A stretch of DNA of 64,000 nucleotides from JAGVSR01 sp963786675 (lineage in GTDB: Bacteria > Pseudomonadota > Alphaproteobacteria > Rhizobiales > Hyphomicrobiaceae): NCBI GenBank assembly GCA_963786675.1, contig CAWAZY010000003.1, positions 496,001-560,000 on the forward strand. Reading direction: 5' to 3'. This document shows, piece by piece, positions 46,488-55,438 of this stretch. Under the pieces are notes generated by a model that saw nothing but the letters and a program-made list of their open reading frames with translations, did not search any database and was not told where the DNA came from. Every line of letters begins with the position of its first letter. The stretch's first letter is position 1. The position numbers and the translations under genes were made by a program.

Positions 46488-46673
46488 TCAACGGCTGCAA
46501 GTATTGACGCCGATGAGTGAGTAGGCGGGGCAAAAGCGGAAAATGCCGGTAAACAGAGGCACGAGGCCGATCCAGCCCCACGGCGTCTGAGGACCGACGA
46601 AGACGAGGCTGATCAGAGCCAGCCCCGCGATAATGCGCAAGGCCCGGTCGATGTTACCGACGTTGGCGGACAT
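46488..46673 (-). CDS. DUF2892 (YgaP-type) membrane protein
   Basis: A 61-residue protein with two membrane helices: MSANVGNIDRALRIIAGLAL, then the second ending in FRFCPAYSLIGVNTC. This is the DUF2892 domain, which in many bacteria forms the membrane part of the YgaP rhodanese. The conserved C-terminal CPAYxxxGxxTC cysteines are present. Here it stands alone, near the DUF442 protein and a Crp/Fnr regulator, a combination seen in sulfide- or nitrosative-stress loci. AGGAG precedes the ATG by 8 bases. Confidence 0.85.
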   Translation of the reverse strand: MSANVGNIDRALRIIAGLALISLVFVGPQTPWGWIGLVPLFTGIFRFCPAYSLIGVNTCSR

Positions 46674-46733
46674 AGTGTAATCTCCTAGAATGAATTCCGA
46701 TGTGAGCAGCATAGGCCGCGCCGCCACGGACGT

Positions 46734-46750
46734 CTGTGACCTTGTCACGG
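46734..46750. promoter_or_regulatory. GTGAC-CTT-GTCAC dyad upstream of the DUF2892 gene
   Basis: A perfect 5-3-5 palindrome (46736-46748), 62 bases before the DUF2892 start and directly after the Crp/Fnr gene. The half site GTGA suits a Crp-type helix, but the half-site spacing (5) is one less than the classical 6. Confidence 0.4.
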
Positions 46751-46780
46751 TGGGCGAAGGTTGGCCCGCTTCGGGCTGAT

Positions 46781-47437
46781 TTACCGCAGCGTCGCCAGGG
46801 ACTGCAGATTTTCGGCACCGGTGATCGTGAGTTCGCCACGCGCGGTGGTCAGCCAGCCGCGGCGCTGGAATTCGTGCAGCTGGCGGCTGATGACTTCGCG
46901 GGCGGTCCCGAGTTCGGATGCGAGCTGTTGATGCGTCATGGAAACGCGTCCGCCCGGTCCGGCCAGTTCCAGAAGTTTCTGCGCGAGACGGATGTCGATG
47001 CGCGAAAAGGCAACGTCTTCGATCAGCTTGAAGAGATTGGTGAGGCGCATGCTGAGCGCGGTGAAGACAAACCGGCGGAATTCTGGGGAGCGCGCAATAA
47101 GAGAATCGAAGGCCGGCCGCGGGATGGCCACGGCGTCGACCGGCGTTTCCGTCACGGCCTCCGCCTGATAGTCGTCCTGGCCGATGAGGCACGAGGTCGT
47201 CACGGCGCAGCTCTCCCCCGGCGCGACACGATAGAGCACGATCTCGCGGCCGTTGTCCGCGACCTGCTGCACGCGCACGCTGCCCGTCAGCACGAGCAGA
47301 TAGGCCGTGGGGGCCTGTCCAGGACCGAACAGCACGGTTCCCGCCGGCAGAGCGAGAACCCGGCCAGATTGCGTCAGCGTGTCCTGAATATCGGCGGGCA
47401 GCCGCTTCAAGTCGGCGAATGCATCGATCCAGCTCAT
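46781..47437 (-). CDS. Crp/Fnr-family transcriptional regulator
   Basis: A 218-residue regulator with an N-terminal cyclic-nucleotide-binding-like beta-roll (LPAGTVLFGPGQAPTAYLLVL, then VAPGESCAVTTSCLIG) and a C-terminal helix-turn-helix (SMTHQQLASELGTAREVISR, then QLHEFQRRG). It lacks an FNR-type N-terminal Cys cluster. The recognition helix TAREVISR has Glu and Arg placed as in Crp and FNR. Its start overlaps the stop of the Pat-type gene as ATGA, so regulator and acyltransferase are co-expressed. Ligand unknown. Confidence 0.9.
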   Translation of the reverse strand: MSWIDAFADLKRLPADIQDTLTQSGRVLALPAGTVLFGPGQAPTAYLLVLTGSVRVQQVADNGREIVLYRVAPGESCAVTTSCLIGQDDYQAEAVTETPVDAVAIPRPAFDSLIARSPEFRRFVFTALSMRLTNLFKLIEDVAFSRIDIRLAQKLLELAGPGGRVSMTHQQLASELGTAREVISRQLHEFQRRGWLTTARGELTITGAENLQSLATLR

Positions 47438-50193
47438 GACGATGCTCCTCCGGCTGCCGTGGCGCGGCGCGTGGGGGCACCAGGTGGCCCGTCGAGTGCG
47501 CCCGCGCCGAGCGGCAGCACGACGTGGCGCATTTCCGCATCGCCGGGATCTTCGCGCACCTCGAAGCCGAGGCGTTGGCAGAATGCAAGCATTGTACTGT
47601 TTTCGGCCAGGACTTCGCCATACAGCTCCAACAGGCCTTCGGCGCTCGCATATTTGATCAGGTGCAGCATCAGCGTGCGTCCGAGTCCCTGTCCCTTGAG
47701 ATCGGACGCGACGAGCACGGCGAATTCGGCGCGCTGGTAATCGGGATCGGCCATCATGCGCACGACGCCGAGCAGGGCGCCGGTCTGGGCTTCGATGGCC
47801 ACGAACGCCATCTCGCGGCGGTAATCGATCTGCGTCAGGCGCGCGATGGCCATGTGGGAGAGCGAACGTGCCGCTGTAAAAAAGCGCATGCGCATGTCAG
47901 CCGGCGTGACTCGTGCAAAGAAATCCGCGTACCGGTGCTCGTCGTCGGGCCGGATGGGTCTGAGGCGCACGGTCCGCCCGCCGGGGAGCGTGGCATCCGC
48001 CGCCCAGCCGGACGGATAGGGCCGGATGGTCATTGGGGTGCGCGGATGGACTGCCGGATCGGCGATGGCGACGCGGGCATCGAGCGCTAAGACCCCGTCG
48101 GCGTCGGCCAGCAGAGGATTGATGTCCAGTTCGCGAATTTCGGGATGCGCGGTGACGAGGGCGCTCAACCGCACGAGTGTCAGGGCAATGCCGTCGAGGT
48201 CCGCGGGCGCACGGTCGCGATAGCCAGACAGAAGCCGGAAGACGCGTGTCTGCGCGATCAGATCCTGCGCGAGTTCAAGATCGAGCGGCGGCAAGGCCTC
48301 GGCGGTATCGCGCAGCACCTCGACTCCCGTGCCACCCGCGCCGAATACAATCAGGGGGCCGAACGTCTCATCCACCGTGACACCCGCGATCAGTTCGTGC
48401 GCATGACGGCGCCGGATCATGGGTTGCAGCGTGAAGCCGTCGATGCGGGCCTCAGGATGGCTCCGCGCGATCCGGTCGCGCATCGTAGCGGCGGCCTCGG
48501 CGCATGCCGCCGCCGAATCCAGATCGAGGATCACGCCGCCCGCGTCGGATTTGTGCGTGATGTCGGGCGAGAGAATTTTGACCACGAGGGCCGCGTGGTC
48601 GCGCAAGAGATCCTTTGCGAGAGGGGCCACGTCTTCCGCCGTGCGCGCGATCCGCGTCGGCACCGTGGGAATACCATAGGCCGCCAGCAGGTCCTTGGAC
48701 GCGACTTCGCTCAGGATCGGCAGGCCCGTCTGCAGGGCATCCGCCAGGACCTGCCGCGCGCGTTCCTGGTCGATCCCAAGATCGTCGGGCAACGCCGGCG
48801 GCGTGCGCATAAGCTGGTTCTGCGCCCGGCGGTAGCGAACGATCTGCATGAAGCCGTTGATCGCGTCGTCGGGGCTGTCGAACGAGGGATGACCGGCGGC
48901 TCTGAATGCGGCGCGCCCGGGTTCGGCCGCGCCGTCGCCCAGCCAGACCGTGAGGATGGGACGGTGAAAGCGCGAGCCGGGTTCGCCGTTCGCGCGCGTT
49001 TTGGCGATGACGTCCACCAGGCGCTCGGCGGCGCGCGTGGAGTCGGAAAGAGCGGTCGGGCAGTTGATGATCACAATGACATCGCCTTCCGGCGCTGCGA
49101 GCAGGGCTTGCAGGGCCGCCGCATAGCGATCGGGCGTCGCATCGCCGATGATGTCGACCGGATTGGCGCGCGACCATGTGGCGGGGAGGACCGCGTCCAG
49201 CTTTGCAATCGTGTCCGGTGAAAGTTGCGTGAGGTTGCCGTTCCAGTCGGTGAGCCGGTCCGCGGCAAGCACGCCCGCACCGCCGCCGTTGGTCAGGATC
49301 GTCAGTTGATCGCCGGTGAGCCGCCCGACGCGTGCGAGCGTTTCGGCGGCGTCGAAAAGCTCTTCGATTTCGCGAACCCGCAGAACGCCGGCACGGCGGA
49401 ACGCGGCATCATAAGCCTGGTCCGATCCGGCCAGCGCTCCCGTGTGAGACCGCGCGGCGCGCGCGCCCGCCTCGTGACGGCCCGACTTGATGACGATGAC
49501 CGGTTTGGCGCGAGCGGCGCGGCGCGCGGCGGACAGAAACTTCGGCGCGTGGGTGATGGATTCGACATACATCAGGATGGCGCGGCTCTGCGTATCAGCG
49601 GCCAGATAGTCCAGCAAATCACCGAAGTCGACGTCGATCATGTCGCCGAGCGACACAACATGACTGAAGCCGATGTCGCGCGCAGCCGCCCAATCGACGA
49701 TGCTCGTAATCAGGGCGCCGGACTGGGATAGAAAGGCCAGATCCCCCGGCAGTGCGGCGCGATGCGAAAAGCTTGCATCCAGGCCGAGCGACGGCAGCAT
49801 GATCCCGAGGCAGTTCGGCCCCTGTACGCGAAGGCAATAGGGTTGGGCGGCTTTCAAAGCGGCGGTCTTCTGCGCGTGAGTTAGGCCCGCCGTCATGACC
49901 ACGGCTGCGCGCGCGCCGTTGGCGCCGGCTTCGGCGACGATGGCGGCGATACTGGCCGGCGGCGTGGCGATGATGACGAGGTCGGGCGTGAAGGGCAGGG
50001 CGGCCAGGGACGGGACGCAGGGCCGCCCGTCAATTTCGCGGTGGCGCGGATTGACGAAGCCGATCTGGCCTTGGAATCCGGCGCGCAGAAGGTTGCGGAC
50101 GACGATGGCGCCGACACTTCCAGCTTGCGGGCTTGCACCCACCAGAGCCACGCTGCGCGGCGCGAGGAGGGCATCGAGATTGCGAACGGTCAT
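47434..50193 (-). CDS. Acyl-CoA synthetase (ADP-forming)/GNAT acetyltransferase fusion, Pat-type
   Basis: A 919-residue protein. A CoA-binding Rossmann domain begins LDALLAPRSVALVGASPQAG; the succinyl-CoA ligase-like domain contains the GPNCLGIMLPSLGL and RAARSHTGALAGSD motifs; an ATP-grasp domain lies near residues 470-690; a GNAT domain occupies about 740-890 (MAFVAIEAQTGALLGVVRMM, then LKGQGLGRTLM). This order matches the protein lysine acetyltransferase Pat, which silences acyl-CoA synthetases. Either acetate-CoA ligase activity or protein acetylation is possible. It is coupled to the Crp/Fnr gene by an ATGA overlap. Confidence 0.92.
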   Translation of the reverse strand: MTVRNLDALLAPRSVALVGASPQAGSVGAIVVRNLLRAGFQGQIGFVNPRHREIDGRPCVPSLAALPFTPDLVIIATPPASIAAIVAEAGANGARAAVVMTAGLTHAQKTAALKAAQPYCLRVQGPNCLGIMLPSLGLDASFSHRAALPGDLAFLSQSGALITSIVDWAAARDIGFSHVVSLGDMIDVDFGDLLDYLAADTQSRAILMYVESITHAPKFLSAARRAARAKPVIVIKSGRHEAGARAARSHTGALAGSDQAYDAAFRRAGVLRVREIEELFDAAETLARVGRLTGDQLTILTNGGGAGVLAADRLTDWNGNLTQLSPDTIAKLDAVLPATWSRANPVDIIGDATPDRYAAALQALLAAPEGDVIVIINCPTALSDSTRAAERLVDVIAKTRANGEPGSRFHRPILTVWLGDGAAEPGRAAFRAAGHPSFDSPDDAINGFMQIVRYRRAQNQLMRTPPALPDDLGIDQERARQVLADALQTGLPILSEVASKDLLAAYGIPTVPTRIARTAEDVAPLAKDLLRDHAALVVKILSPDITHKSDAGGVILDLDSAAACAEAAATMRDRIARSHPEARIDGFTLQPMIRRRHAHELIAGVTVDETFGPLIVFGAGGTGVEVLRDTAEALPPLDLELAQDLIAQTRVFRLLSGYRDRAPADLDGIALTLVRLSALVTAHPEIRELDINPLLADADGVLALDARVAIADPAVHPRTPMTIRPYPSGWAADATLPGGRTVRLRPIRPDDEHRYADFFARVTPADMRMRFFTAARSLSHMAIARLTQIDYRREMAFVAIEAQTGALLGVVRMMADPDYQRAEFAVLVASDLKGQGLGRTLMLHLIKYASAEGLLELYGEVLAENSTMLAFCQRLGFEVREDPGDAEMRHVVLPLGAGALDGPPGAPTRRATAAGGASS

Positions 50194-51798
50194 GGGGTTC
50201 CGTGGGTTGTCGTGTTTTCGGGGGCGAGGATGCGCCGCGCGCGCTGAAACGTGTCATCCGGGGTGCCGCTGGCGTCGATCCGCGTCCACGCCACGGGGCC
50301 CAGATCATAGCCGGTCTGGCGCTCGACGATCTCCGGTGTGGCATCGGAAGCGTCGTTTGTGCGGGCAGCCACCCTGGCTTTCAAGGTTTCCGCCGGTGCG
50401 TCGAGCCAAAGGCACACAACCGATGCGCCAGCTTCGGCCGCGATCCGCTCAATCTTTGTCCGTTCGTCGGGTCGGGCATGAACCGCATCGGCCACGACGG
50501 TATGTCCCGCGCCGAGAGCCGCGCGAGCCTTTTCATGCAGGCTCGCGTAAACGCGCGCGGTGGCTTCGGGGGTGTAGCACGACGCGGGAAGGCGCTCGGT
50601 CTCCTGGGCGCCAAAGAGTGATTTGCGCTCCAGGTCGCTGCGCAGGAGGACGGCACCGGGCGCGCGGCCGCACAAGGGCGCGAGGCGGGCAGCCAGCGTG
50701 GATTTCCCCGAGCCTGACAATCCGCCAATCATGATGAGCCGGAGCGGGTCGGGCCGAAAGTAAGACCGGGCGCGGGACAGATACGCCGTGGCCACTTGGT
50801 CCGCACCGTGCGCGGCCTCGCCGGAAAGTGCCGCCCGCTGGGCGCGGACCATGGCGCGGATGCCCGCGCGCAGCGCCATGAACACCGGCAACAGTGCCAA
50901 TCCCGCATAGGCTGCCGTGTCACGCTGAAGCCAGAGGTAATGGTTGAGCGTGGCGTTGGCGCAGGCCGCGCTGTTGTGATGATCGAGATCCATCAGCAAG
51001 AAGGCAAGGTCGTACAACACGTCGATGGTGGCCATGCTCTCATCGAACTCGAGCGCGTCGAAAAGTACGGGTGCGCCGTCCAAGAGGACGATATTGGCAA
51101 GGTGGAGGTCGCCATGACAGCGGCGCACGCAGCCGAGATCTGCGCGCGACTTGAGCAGGCCGGCATGGCGGGCGATGGCCTTGTCGGACATCGTCCGCCA
51201 ATGCGGCGACGCCGGCACTTTGCCCGGGGAGATCCTTGGCGAGTGCACCGGTTAGTCCCGAAAGAATGTTGTGCATTTGGGCGGCGCTATCGTGGTCATG
51301 TTCCGGCGCCGCCGCGGCATGGAACCGGTGGACGGCGTCCGCGAGCGCCTTGCCGAGGTCGTGGGAGAGCGGGCCGCGCCGCGCCCGGTTTGCGAGCACA
51401 TCGTCTTCGTTGAAGCGGCGCATGTGGACCGCCCATTCCACCGGCTCGCCGGGACCGCCGAAAGACAATCGCCCGTCCGATCCGCGGGTGATCGTTTCGA
51501 TACCAAGATAGATGTCGGGAGCATGCGGTTGGTTGAGAGCGTATTCGCGCATGCAGGCCGCCCGCCGCCGTTCAGCCGTTGAAAAATCCATGTAATCATA
51601 CCGGACGGGGCGTTTGATCTTGATGACAGTCTCGCCAGCCAGGAAAACGTGCGCGCCGTGCGTATCGATGCGCGTGACCGTCTCTGGGACCGGCGTGTAG
51701 CTTGCTGGATCGGAAAGAAAGTCCACGACATCGGATTGAAGCAGGGCCGCGCCGCCAGCAGCCTGCTGTGGAGTCGGAGGGGAGAATTCATCTGTCAT
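50190..51798 (-). pseudogene. Aminoglycoside-phosphotransferase-like/AAA kinase fusion, frame broken
   Basis: A protein with an N-terminal APH-like kinase fold (residues about 1-330; HGDLHLANI is the catalytic loop) fused to a C-terminal P-loop domain (IGGLSGSGKSTLAARLAP, then HTVVADAVHARPDE), the COG2187/COG0645 arrangement. The first 200 residues (from ATG 51798) run in one frame to about 51215; the rest, starting KVPASPHWRTMSDKAIARHA, continue in the next. Skipping one base within 51208-51230 restores it. The function of the family is unknown. Its stop overlaps the Pat-type gene start as ATGA. Confidence 0.8.
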
Positions 51799-51871
51799 GG
51801 CATGAAGGGTGGGGGTGGGAGCGTCATGGGTCAAGCCGTGGCAGCCCGATTCCGTGTCCCTGCCCACGCAC

Positions 51872-52624
51872 TCACTCCGGTCCGGTCTCGCCCCGCCGGA
51901 CCAATTCGGTCATATTGGAGATAATCAGTCCGCGCCGCCGGCCGGTGGCGATGACATGATCCGCCTTCAACTGCGCAAATTGACGGCTGACGGTTTCCAG
52001 GCGCAGTCCGAGACTTTCGGCGATTTCCGTCCGGGACAACGGAAGTTCGATTTCTCCGGGCGGCTGGCAGGGCTTCTGCGTGCAGTCATCGCGCTGCATT
52101 TTGCGGGCGATCAGGAGGAGGAGACTGGCCACCCGCTCCTCGGCCGTCTTGCGTGCGATCATGAACATCCATGCGCGCGCCGAATCCAGATCCTGGATCG
52201 TTCGCTTCAAGATGACGTGCTCCAGATCCGGATGCACCTTCATCAGGTTCTCGAAGGCATTGCCCGAAAAACAACAGACCTCGACGTCCGTCGCCGCTTC
52301 GGCGACGAGGCCGTTGCCGCTTTCGAAGGGGCGGCCGATGAAGTCGGATGGGAAGTACAGGCCGACGATCTGACTGCGGCCATCCGGCCTGACGTTGCTG
52401 AGTTTCACCACGCCCGAAACGAGAATGGCGAAGGATCTCGCCTTATCGCTATCGGCGTAAACCGTGCCCCCGGCTGGGATGCGCCGCCGGTGAACGATCT
52501 GACCGAAATCCTTTGCCGTCTCCAACGAGAGCCCGGCGCACGGTGCCGTCGTGCGCACGCCGCATTGTGAGCATGTCTTGCCAATCATCATGCTGGCATC
52601 CGATCCATTGGCTCCGCGGGCCAT
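51872..52624 (-). CDS. FNR-type oxygen-responsive transcriptional regulator
   Basis: A 250-residue Crp/Fnr protein with N-terminal Cys residues arranged CSQC-x7-C (residues about 18-29) and a further Cys pair near residue 116, as needed for an FNR-type [4Fe-4S] cluster. The helix-turn-helix is LSRTEIAESLGLRLETVSRQ, in which Glu-x2-Ser-Arg is the FNR pattern for recognising TTGAT. A perfect FNR box lies upstream. It is divergent in function from the regulator at 46781, which has no cluster. ATG 52624 is used; ATG 52591 is a possible shorter start. Confidence 0.92.
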   Translation of the reverse strand: MARGANGSDASMMIGKTCSQCGVRTTAPCAGLSLETAKDFGQIVHRRRIPAGGTVYADSDKARSFAILVSGVVKLSNVRPDGRSQIVGLYFPSDFIGRPFESGNGLVAEAATDVEVCCFSGNAFENLMKVHPDLEHVILKRTIQDLDSARAWMFMIARKTAEERVASLLLLIARKMQRDDCTQKPCQPPGEIELPLSRTEIAESLGLRLETVSRQFAQLKADHVIATGRRRGLIISNMTELVRRGETGPE

Positions 52625-52710
52625 CGGGCGCGCGCGCCGGCCTCCGCGCCCTAATGCCCGCTTGTGGGGCTGCTTTGCGCTAGAGTTGGCAAATTCGGGG
52701 GCTCATCGAG

Positions 52711-52724
52711 TTGATCCGTATCAA
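52711..52724. promoter_or_regulatory. FNR/FixK-type binding site
   Basis: TTGAT-CCGT-ATCAA matches the FNR/FixK consensus perfectly. It lies 87 bases upstream of the first start of the FNR-type gene and 97 bases from the end of tupA, so autoregulation is the simplest reading. Confidence 0.8.
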
Positions 52725-52820
52725 ATCCTGAAGGCGCACGGGCCCCGGATCCCCCGAACTCTGCGGATCGTCAGTTCAAACGGGCATTTAGCGGAGCGGG
52801 CGAACGTTGCGCTGGCGGCT

Positions 52821-53666
52821 TCAACGCGCCGCGGCATTGGGAAAAAACTGCTGCTCGCCTTCGATTTTGAAGTCCGCGATGGCCTGCTGGCCGTCCGGCG
52901 AGATGAGCCAATCGACAAACGCCTGGCCTTGTGCGGCTTTCACGTGGAGGTGCCGCGCGGGATTGACCAGGATGACGCCGTATTGGTTGAACAGCGCCGC
53001 GGCGCCTTCGACCAGTGTTCGGTGCTCCCGCTTGGCCTTGAAGGCCGACCATGTCGCGCGATCGGTCAAGACATAGCCGTTCATGCCAATGGCGGTGTTC
53101 AGGGTCGGGCCCATCCCTTGGCCCGCCTCGCGGTACCAGGTTCCCGACGCGGCGACAGCATCCACACCGGCCGCCTGCCAAAGTTTGAGCTCGGCTTTGT
53201 GCGTGCCGCTGTCGTCGCCGCGCGACACGAACACGGCTTTGGCCGCAGCGATTTTACGCAGGGCCTCGCTGGCGGATTTCAATCCGGCGATCGCGGCCGG
53301 GTCGGACGACGGTCCGGCGATGACGAAATCATTGTACATGACGTCGAAACGCTCGACCCCGTAGCCGTCCGCCACGAACTTCTCTTCGGAGGGCTTGTCG
53401 TGCACGAGCAGGACGTCGCCGTCGCCGTTTTGGGCGTTGCGTATGGCTTGTCCCGTGCCAACCGCCACCACCCGCACCTCAATGCCTGTCTTGGCCGCAA
53501 ATTTCGGCAGGATGGCATCGAACAGTCCGGAGTTTTCCGTCGAGGTGGTGGACTGGAGTAGAATGTGCGGGCTGCCGCCACCTGCCCAAGTTCCAGTGCC
53601 GAACGCGATGAGGAGAGCCGCGCCAGCAATCAGTGGCCGCAGCGCCGTGGTGATCGAAAGGGTCAC
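52821..53666 (-). CDS. tupA: Tungstate ABC transporter substrate-binding protein
   Basis: A 281-residue periplasmic receptor of the TupA type. The signal peptide is followed by HILLQSTTSTENSGLFDAIL, where TTST-x-x-SGLF is the oxyanion-binding signature separating TupA from molybdate ModA. Other ligand-site residues occur in AVGTGQAIRNAQNGDGD and SRGDDSGTHKAEL. It starts with GTG, and this GTGA overlaps the tupC stop, so it is the third gene of a tupBCA operon. Selective tungstate uptake fits the neighbouring tungsten enzyme genes. Confidence 0.93.
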   Translation of the reverse strand: MTLSITTALRPLIAGAALLIAFGTGTWAGGGSPHILLQSTTSTENSGLFDAILPKFAAKTGIEVRVVAVGTGQAIRNAQNGDGDVLLVHDKPSEEKFVADGYGVERFDVMYNDFVIAGPSSDPAAIAGLKSASEALRKIAAAKAVFVSRGDDSGTHKAELKLWQAAGVDAVAASGTWYREAGQGMGPTLNTAIGMNGYVLTDRATWSAFKAKREHRTLVEGAAALFNQYGVILVNPARHLHVKAAQGQAFVDWLISPDGQQAIADFKIEGEQQFFPNAAAR

Positions 53667-54412
53667 AGCACAAACTCTCCGTTGAAGAAGGACTGAGCCT
53701 CAGGAGATTGGCGCGCGGTAAAAAACCGGTCTGCTGACGCTTGCTCCAGAATACGCCCCTTGGCCATGAAGATGACCCGATCGGCGATGCGGCGCACCTG
53801 GACGAGATCCTGAGACACCATGAGCATGGGCATGCCCTGGTCGCGGGCTCGGGCCAGTTGACGTTCGAAGGCGTGAACCGATGACGGGTCAAGGTTGGCC
53901 GTGGGCTCATCGAGAAACAAGCACTCGGGCTTCAACAGCATCGCCCGCGTCAAGGCAAGCCGCTGTTGCTCGCCGCCTGACAGTGCGTGTGCAGGCGCGT
54001 TGGCAGCATGGGCGAGGCCCGCCCGGTTCAGCGCATCCAAGGCGCGATCGCTTCGCTCCACGCGCGCGCAGCCTGCAATGCGAAGTGCGAACTCAAGATT
54101 GGCGCGCGCGGTCCGGCGCAGCAACACAGGCCGCTGCAACACGAATCCGAGACGGGCTATGCGTGCCGCGTCAGGTAGCTTACCGGCCCACTGGACTTGG
54201 CCCGCATCGGGCTGAACGAGACCGGCCATCGCCCGAAGGAGCAGGCTCTTTCCCGCACCGTTGGGGCCAACGATTGCCACGATGCCTTGTGCGCCCGTCA
54301 CGGTGATGTCGACGCCGTCCAGGAGCGCTCGGCCATCACGCATGACACGCAGGCCGTTGGCCTCAATGGGCAGGACGGATGCCGGATCACGGCTTTGGAC
54401 GATTGCATCCAT
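53663..54412 (-). CDS. tupC: Tungstate ABC transporter ATP-binding protein
   Basis: A 249-residue ABC ATPase: Walker A GPNGAGKSLLLRA near residue 53, the signature LSGGEQQRLALTRAML near 145, Walker B CLFLDEPTANLDP and the distal SQDLVQVRRIADRV. It energises the TupB permease. It starts one base after the tupB stop and overlaps the tupA start by four bases. The switch histidine expected after Walker B is replaced in MVSQDLVQ by Gln, a change found in some ABC proteins of this subgroup but worth noting. Confidence 0.92.
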   Translation of the reverse strand: MDAIVQSRDPASVLPIEANGLRVMRDGRALLDGVDITVTGAQGIVAIVGPNGAGKSLLLRAMAGLVQPDAGQVQWAGKLPDAARIARLGFVLQRPVLLRRTARANLEFALRIAGCARVERSDRALDALNRAGLAHAANAPAHALSGGEQQRLALTRAMLLKPECLFLDEPTANLDPSSVHAFERQLARARDQGMPMLMVSQDLVQVRRIADRVIFMAKGRILEQASADRFFTARQSPEAQSFFNGEFVL

Positions 54413-54413
54413 G

Positions 54414-55121
54414 TCACAGCCCCCGCGTAACCGGCCGCGCCACCTGCAGCGCGGCGACGGTGCCGTTCACGGCCAGGGCGATGCACAGAAGGATCAGTCC
54501 AAGAGCCAGGGCCAGCCCGAGATCGCCCTTCGACGTTTCAAGCGCGATGGCGGTCGTCATGGTCCGGGTGACGTGGTTGATGTTGCCGCCGACGATGATC
54601 ACGGCGCCGACTTCCGCGATGGCGCGGCCGAATCCGGCCATGAGGACGGTCAACAATCCGACTCGCGCCTCCCACAGCAACGTCGCCGCCATTTGCCGGC
54701 GGCTGAGGCCCATCAGTCGGAATTGTTCGTCATAGCTCGCCAGAAGGTCTTCGATGATCTGCCGGGTCAATGCGCACACGATGGGGGCGACAAGTACGAC
54801 CTGGGCGATGATCATGGCCGCCGGCGTGTAGAGCAACTGGAGCGGGCCGAGCGCGCCGGCATTGGAAATGAGCAGGTAAATGGCGAGCCCTACCACGACG
54901 GGCGGCAGACCCATCAGGGCATTGATGAGCACGATCAGCGCGCCGCGGCCGGGAAAACGCGCAACCCCCAGTGCGGCCCCAAGCGGCAGCCCGGCGAGCG
55001 CGGCAATGGCCACCGCGCTCACGCTGACCATCAGCGACAGGGACACGATTTCCATCAGGTCCGCATTGCCGCTGAGGACGAGGCTCACCGCCGCGGCGGC
55101 CGCGTCCGAAAAACTTTCCAA
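54414..55121 (-). CDS. tupB: Tungstate ABC transporter permease
   Basis: A 235-residue inner-membrane permease of the CysT/ModB fold with about five membrane segments. The EAA loop EQFRLMGLSRRQMAATLLWEA contacts TupC. Start TTG 55121 was chosen because GGGAGG lies 5 bases upstream and the following MESFSDAA-type residues (Leu read as Met) match the family; an extension beyond has no support. It is first in the tupBCA operon, divergent from the aor genes. Confidence 0.9.
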   Translation of the reverse strand: MESFSDAAAAAVSLVLSGNADLMEIVSLSLMVSVSAVAIAALAGLPLGAALGVARFPGRGALIVLINALMGLPPVVVGLAIYLLISNAGALGPLQLLYTPAAMIIAQVVLVAPIVCALTRQIIEDLLASYDEQFRLMGLSRRQMAATLLWEARVGLLTVLMAGFGRAIAEVGAVIIVGGNINHVTRTMTTAIALETSKGDLGLALALGLILLCIALAVNGTVAALQVARPVTRGL

Positions 55122-55438
55122 TGCAACCTCCCGCCCCGATCCGCGTGTGCACCAGCGCCAAGATCTTTCGCGCCGCACAACAGCTCGTCATGGTTGAGAA
55201 TAGCTCATTTCTTGGAAAGGTCCACGGAGAAGCGGAATTTGGCAAATTTGGAGAGCGCGGTAGTAGTGCGAACTATCTGTCGATAAGAATAGAAGGCCCG
55301 CCAGACGAATGTGCGCAACCCATTGTCATACTTTCGGTATTTGGAAAACCAGTGCACCTTAGTACAGTTGTTGCCGACGAGGTCTTCGACGAAAGATGAA
55401 GGCAGTCACCCAGAGAGTGACGCGCGAGGGAGAATTCA
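55122..55438. promoter_or_regulatory. Divergent tupB/aorA control region with a 13-bp palindrome
   Basis: The 317-base interval holds no supported gene. A perfect palindrome AATTTG-G-CAAATT lies at 55236-55248, about 115 bases from tupB and 190 from aorA. It may be an operator for the ModE-type regulator or another factor. No FNR, sigma-54 or canonical ModE site was seen. Confidence 0.4.
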
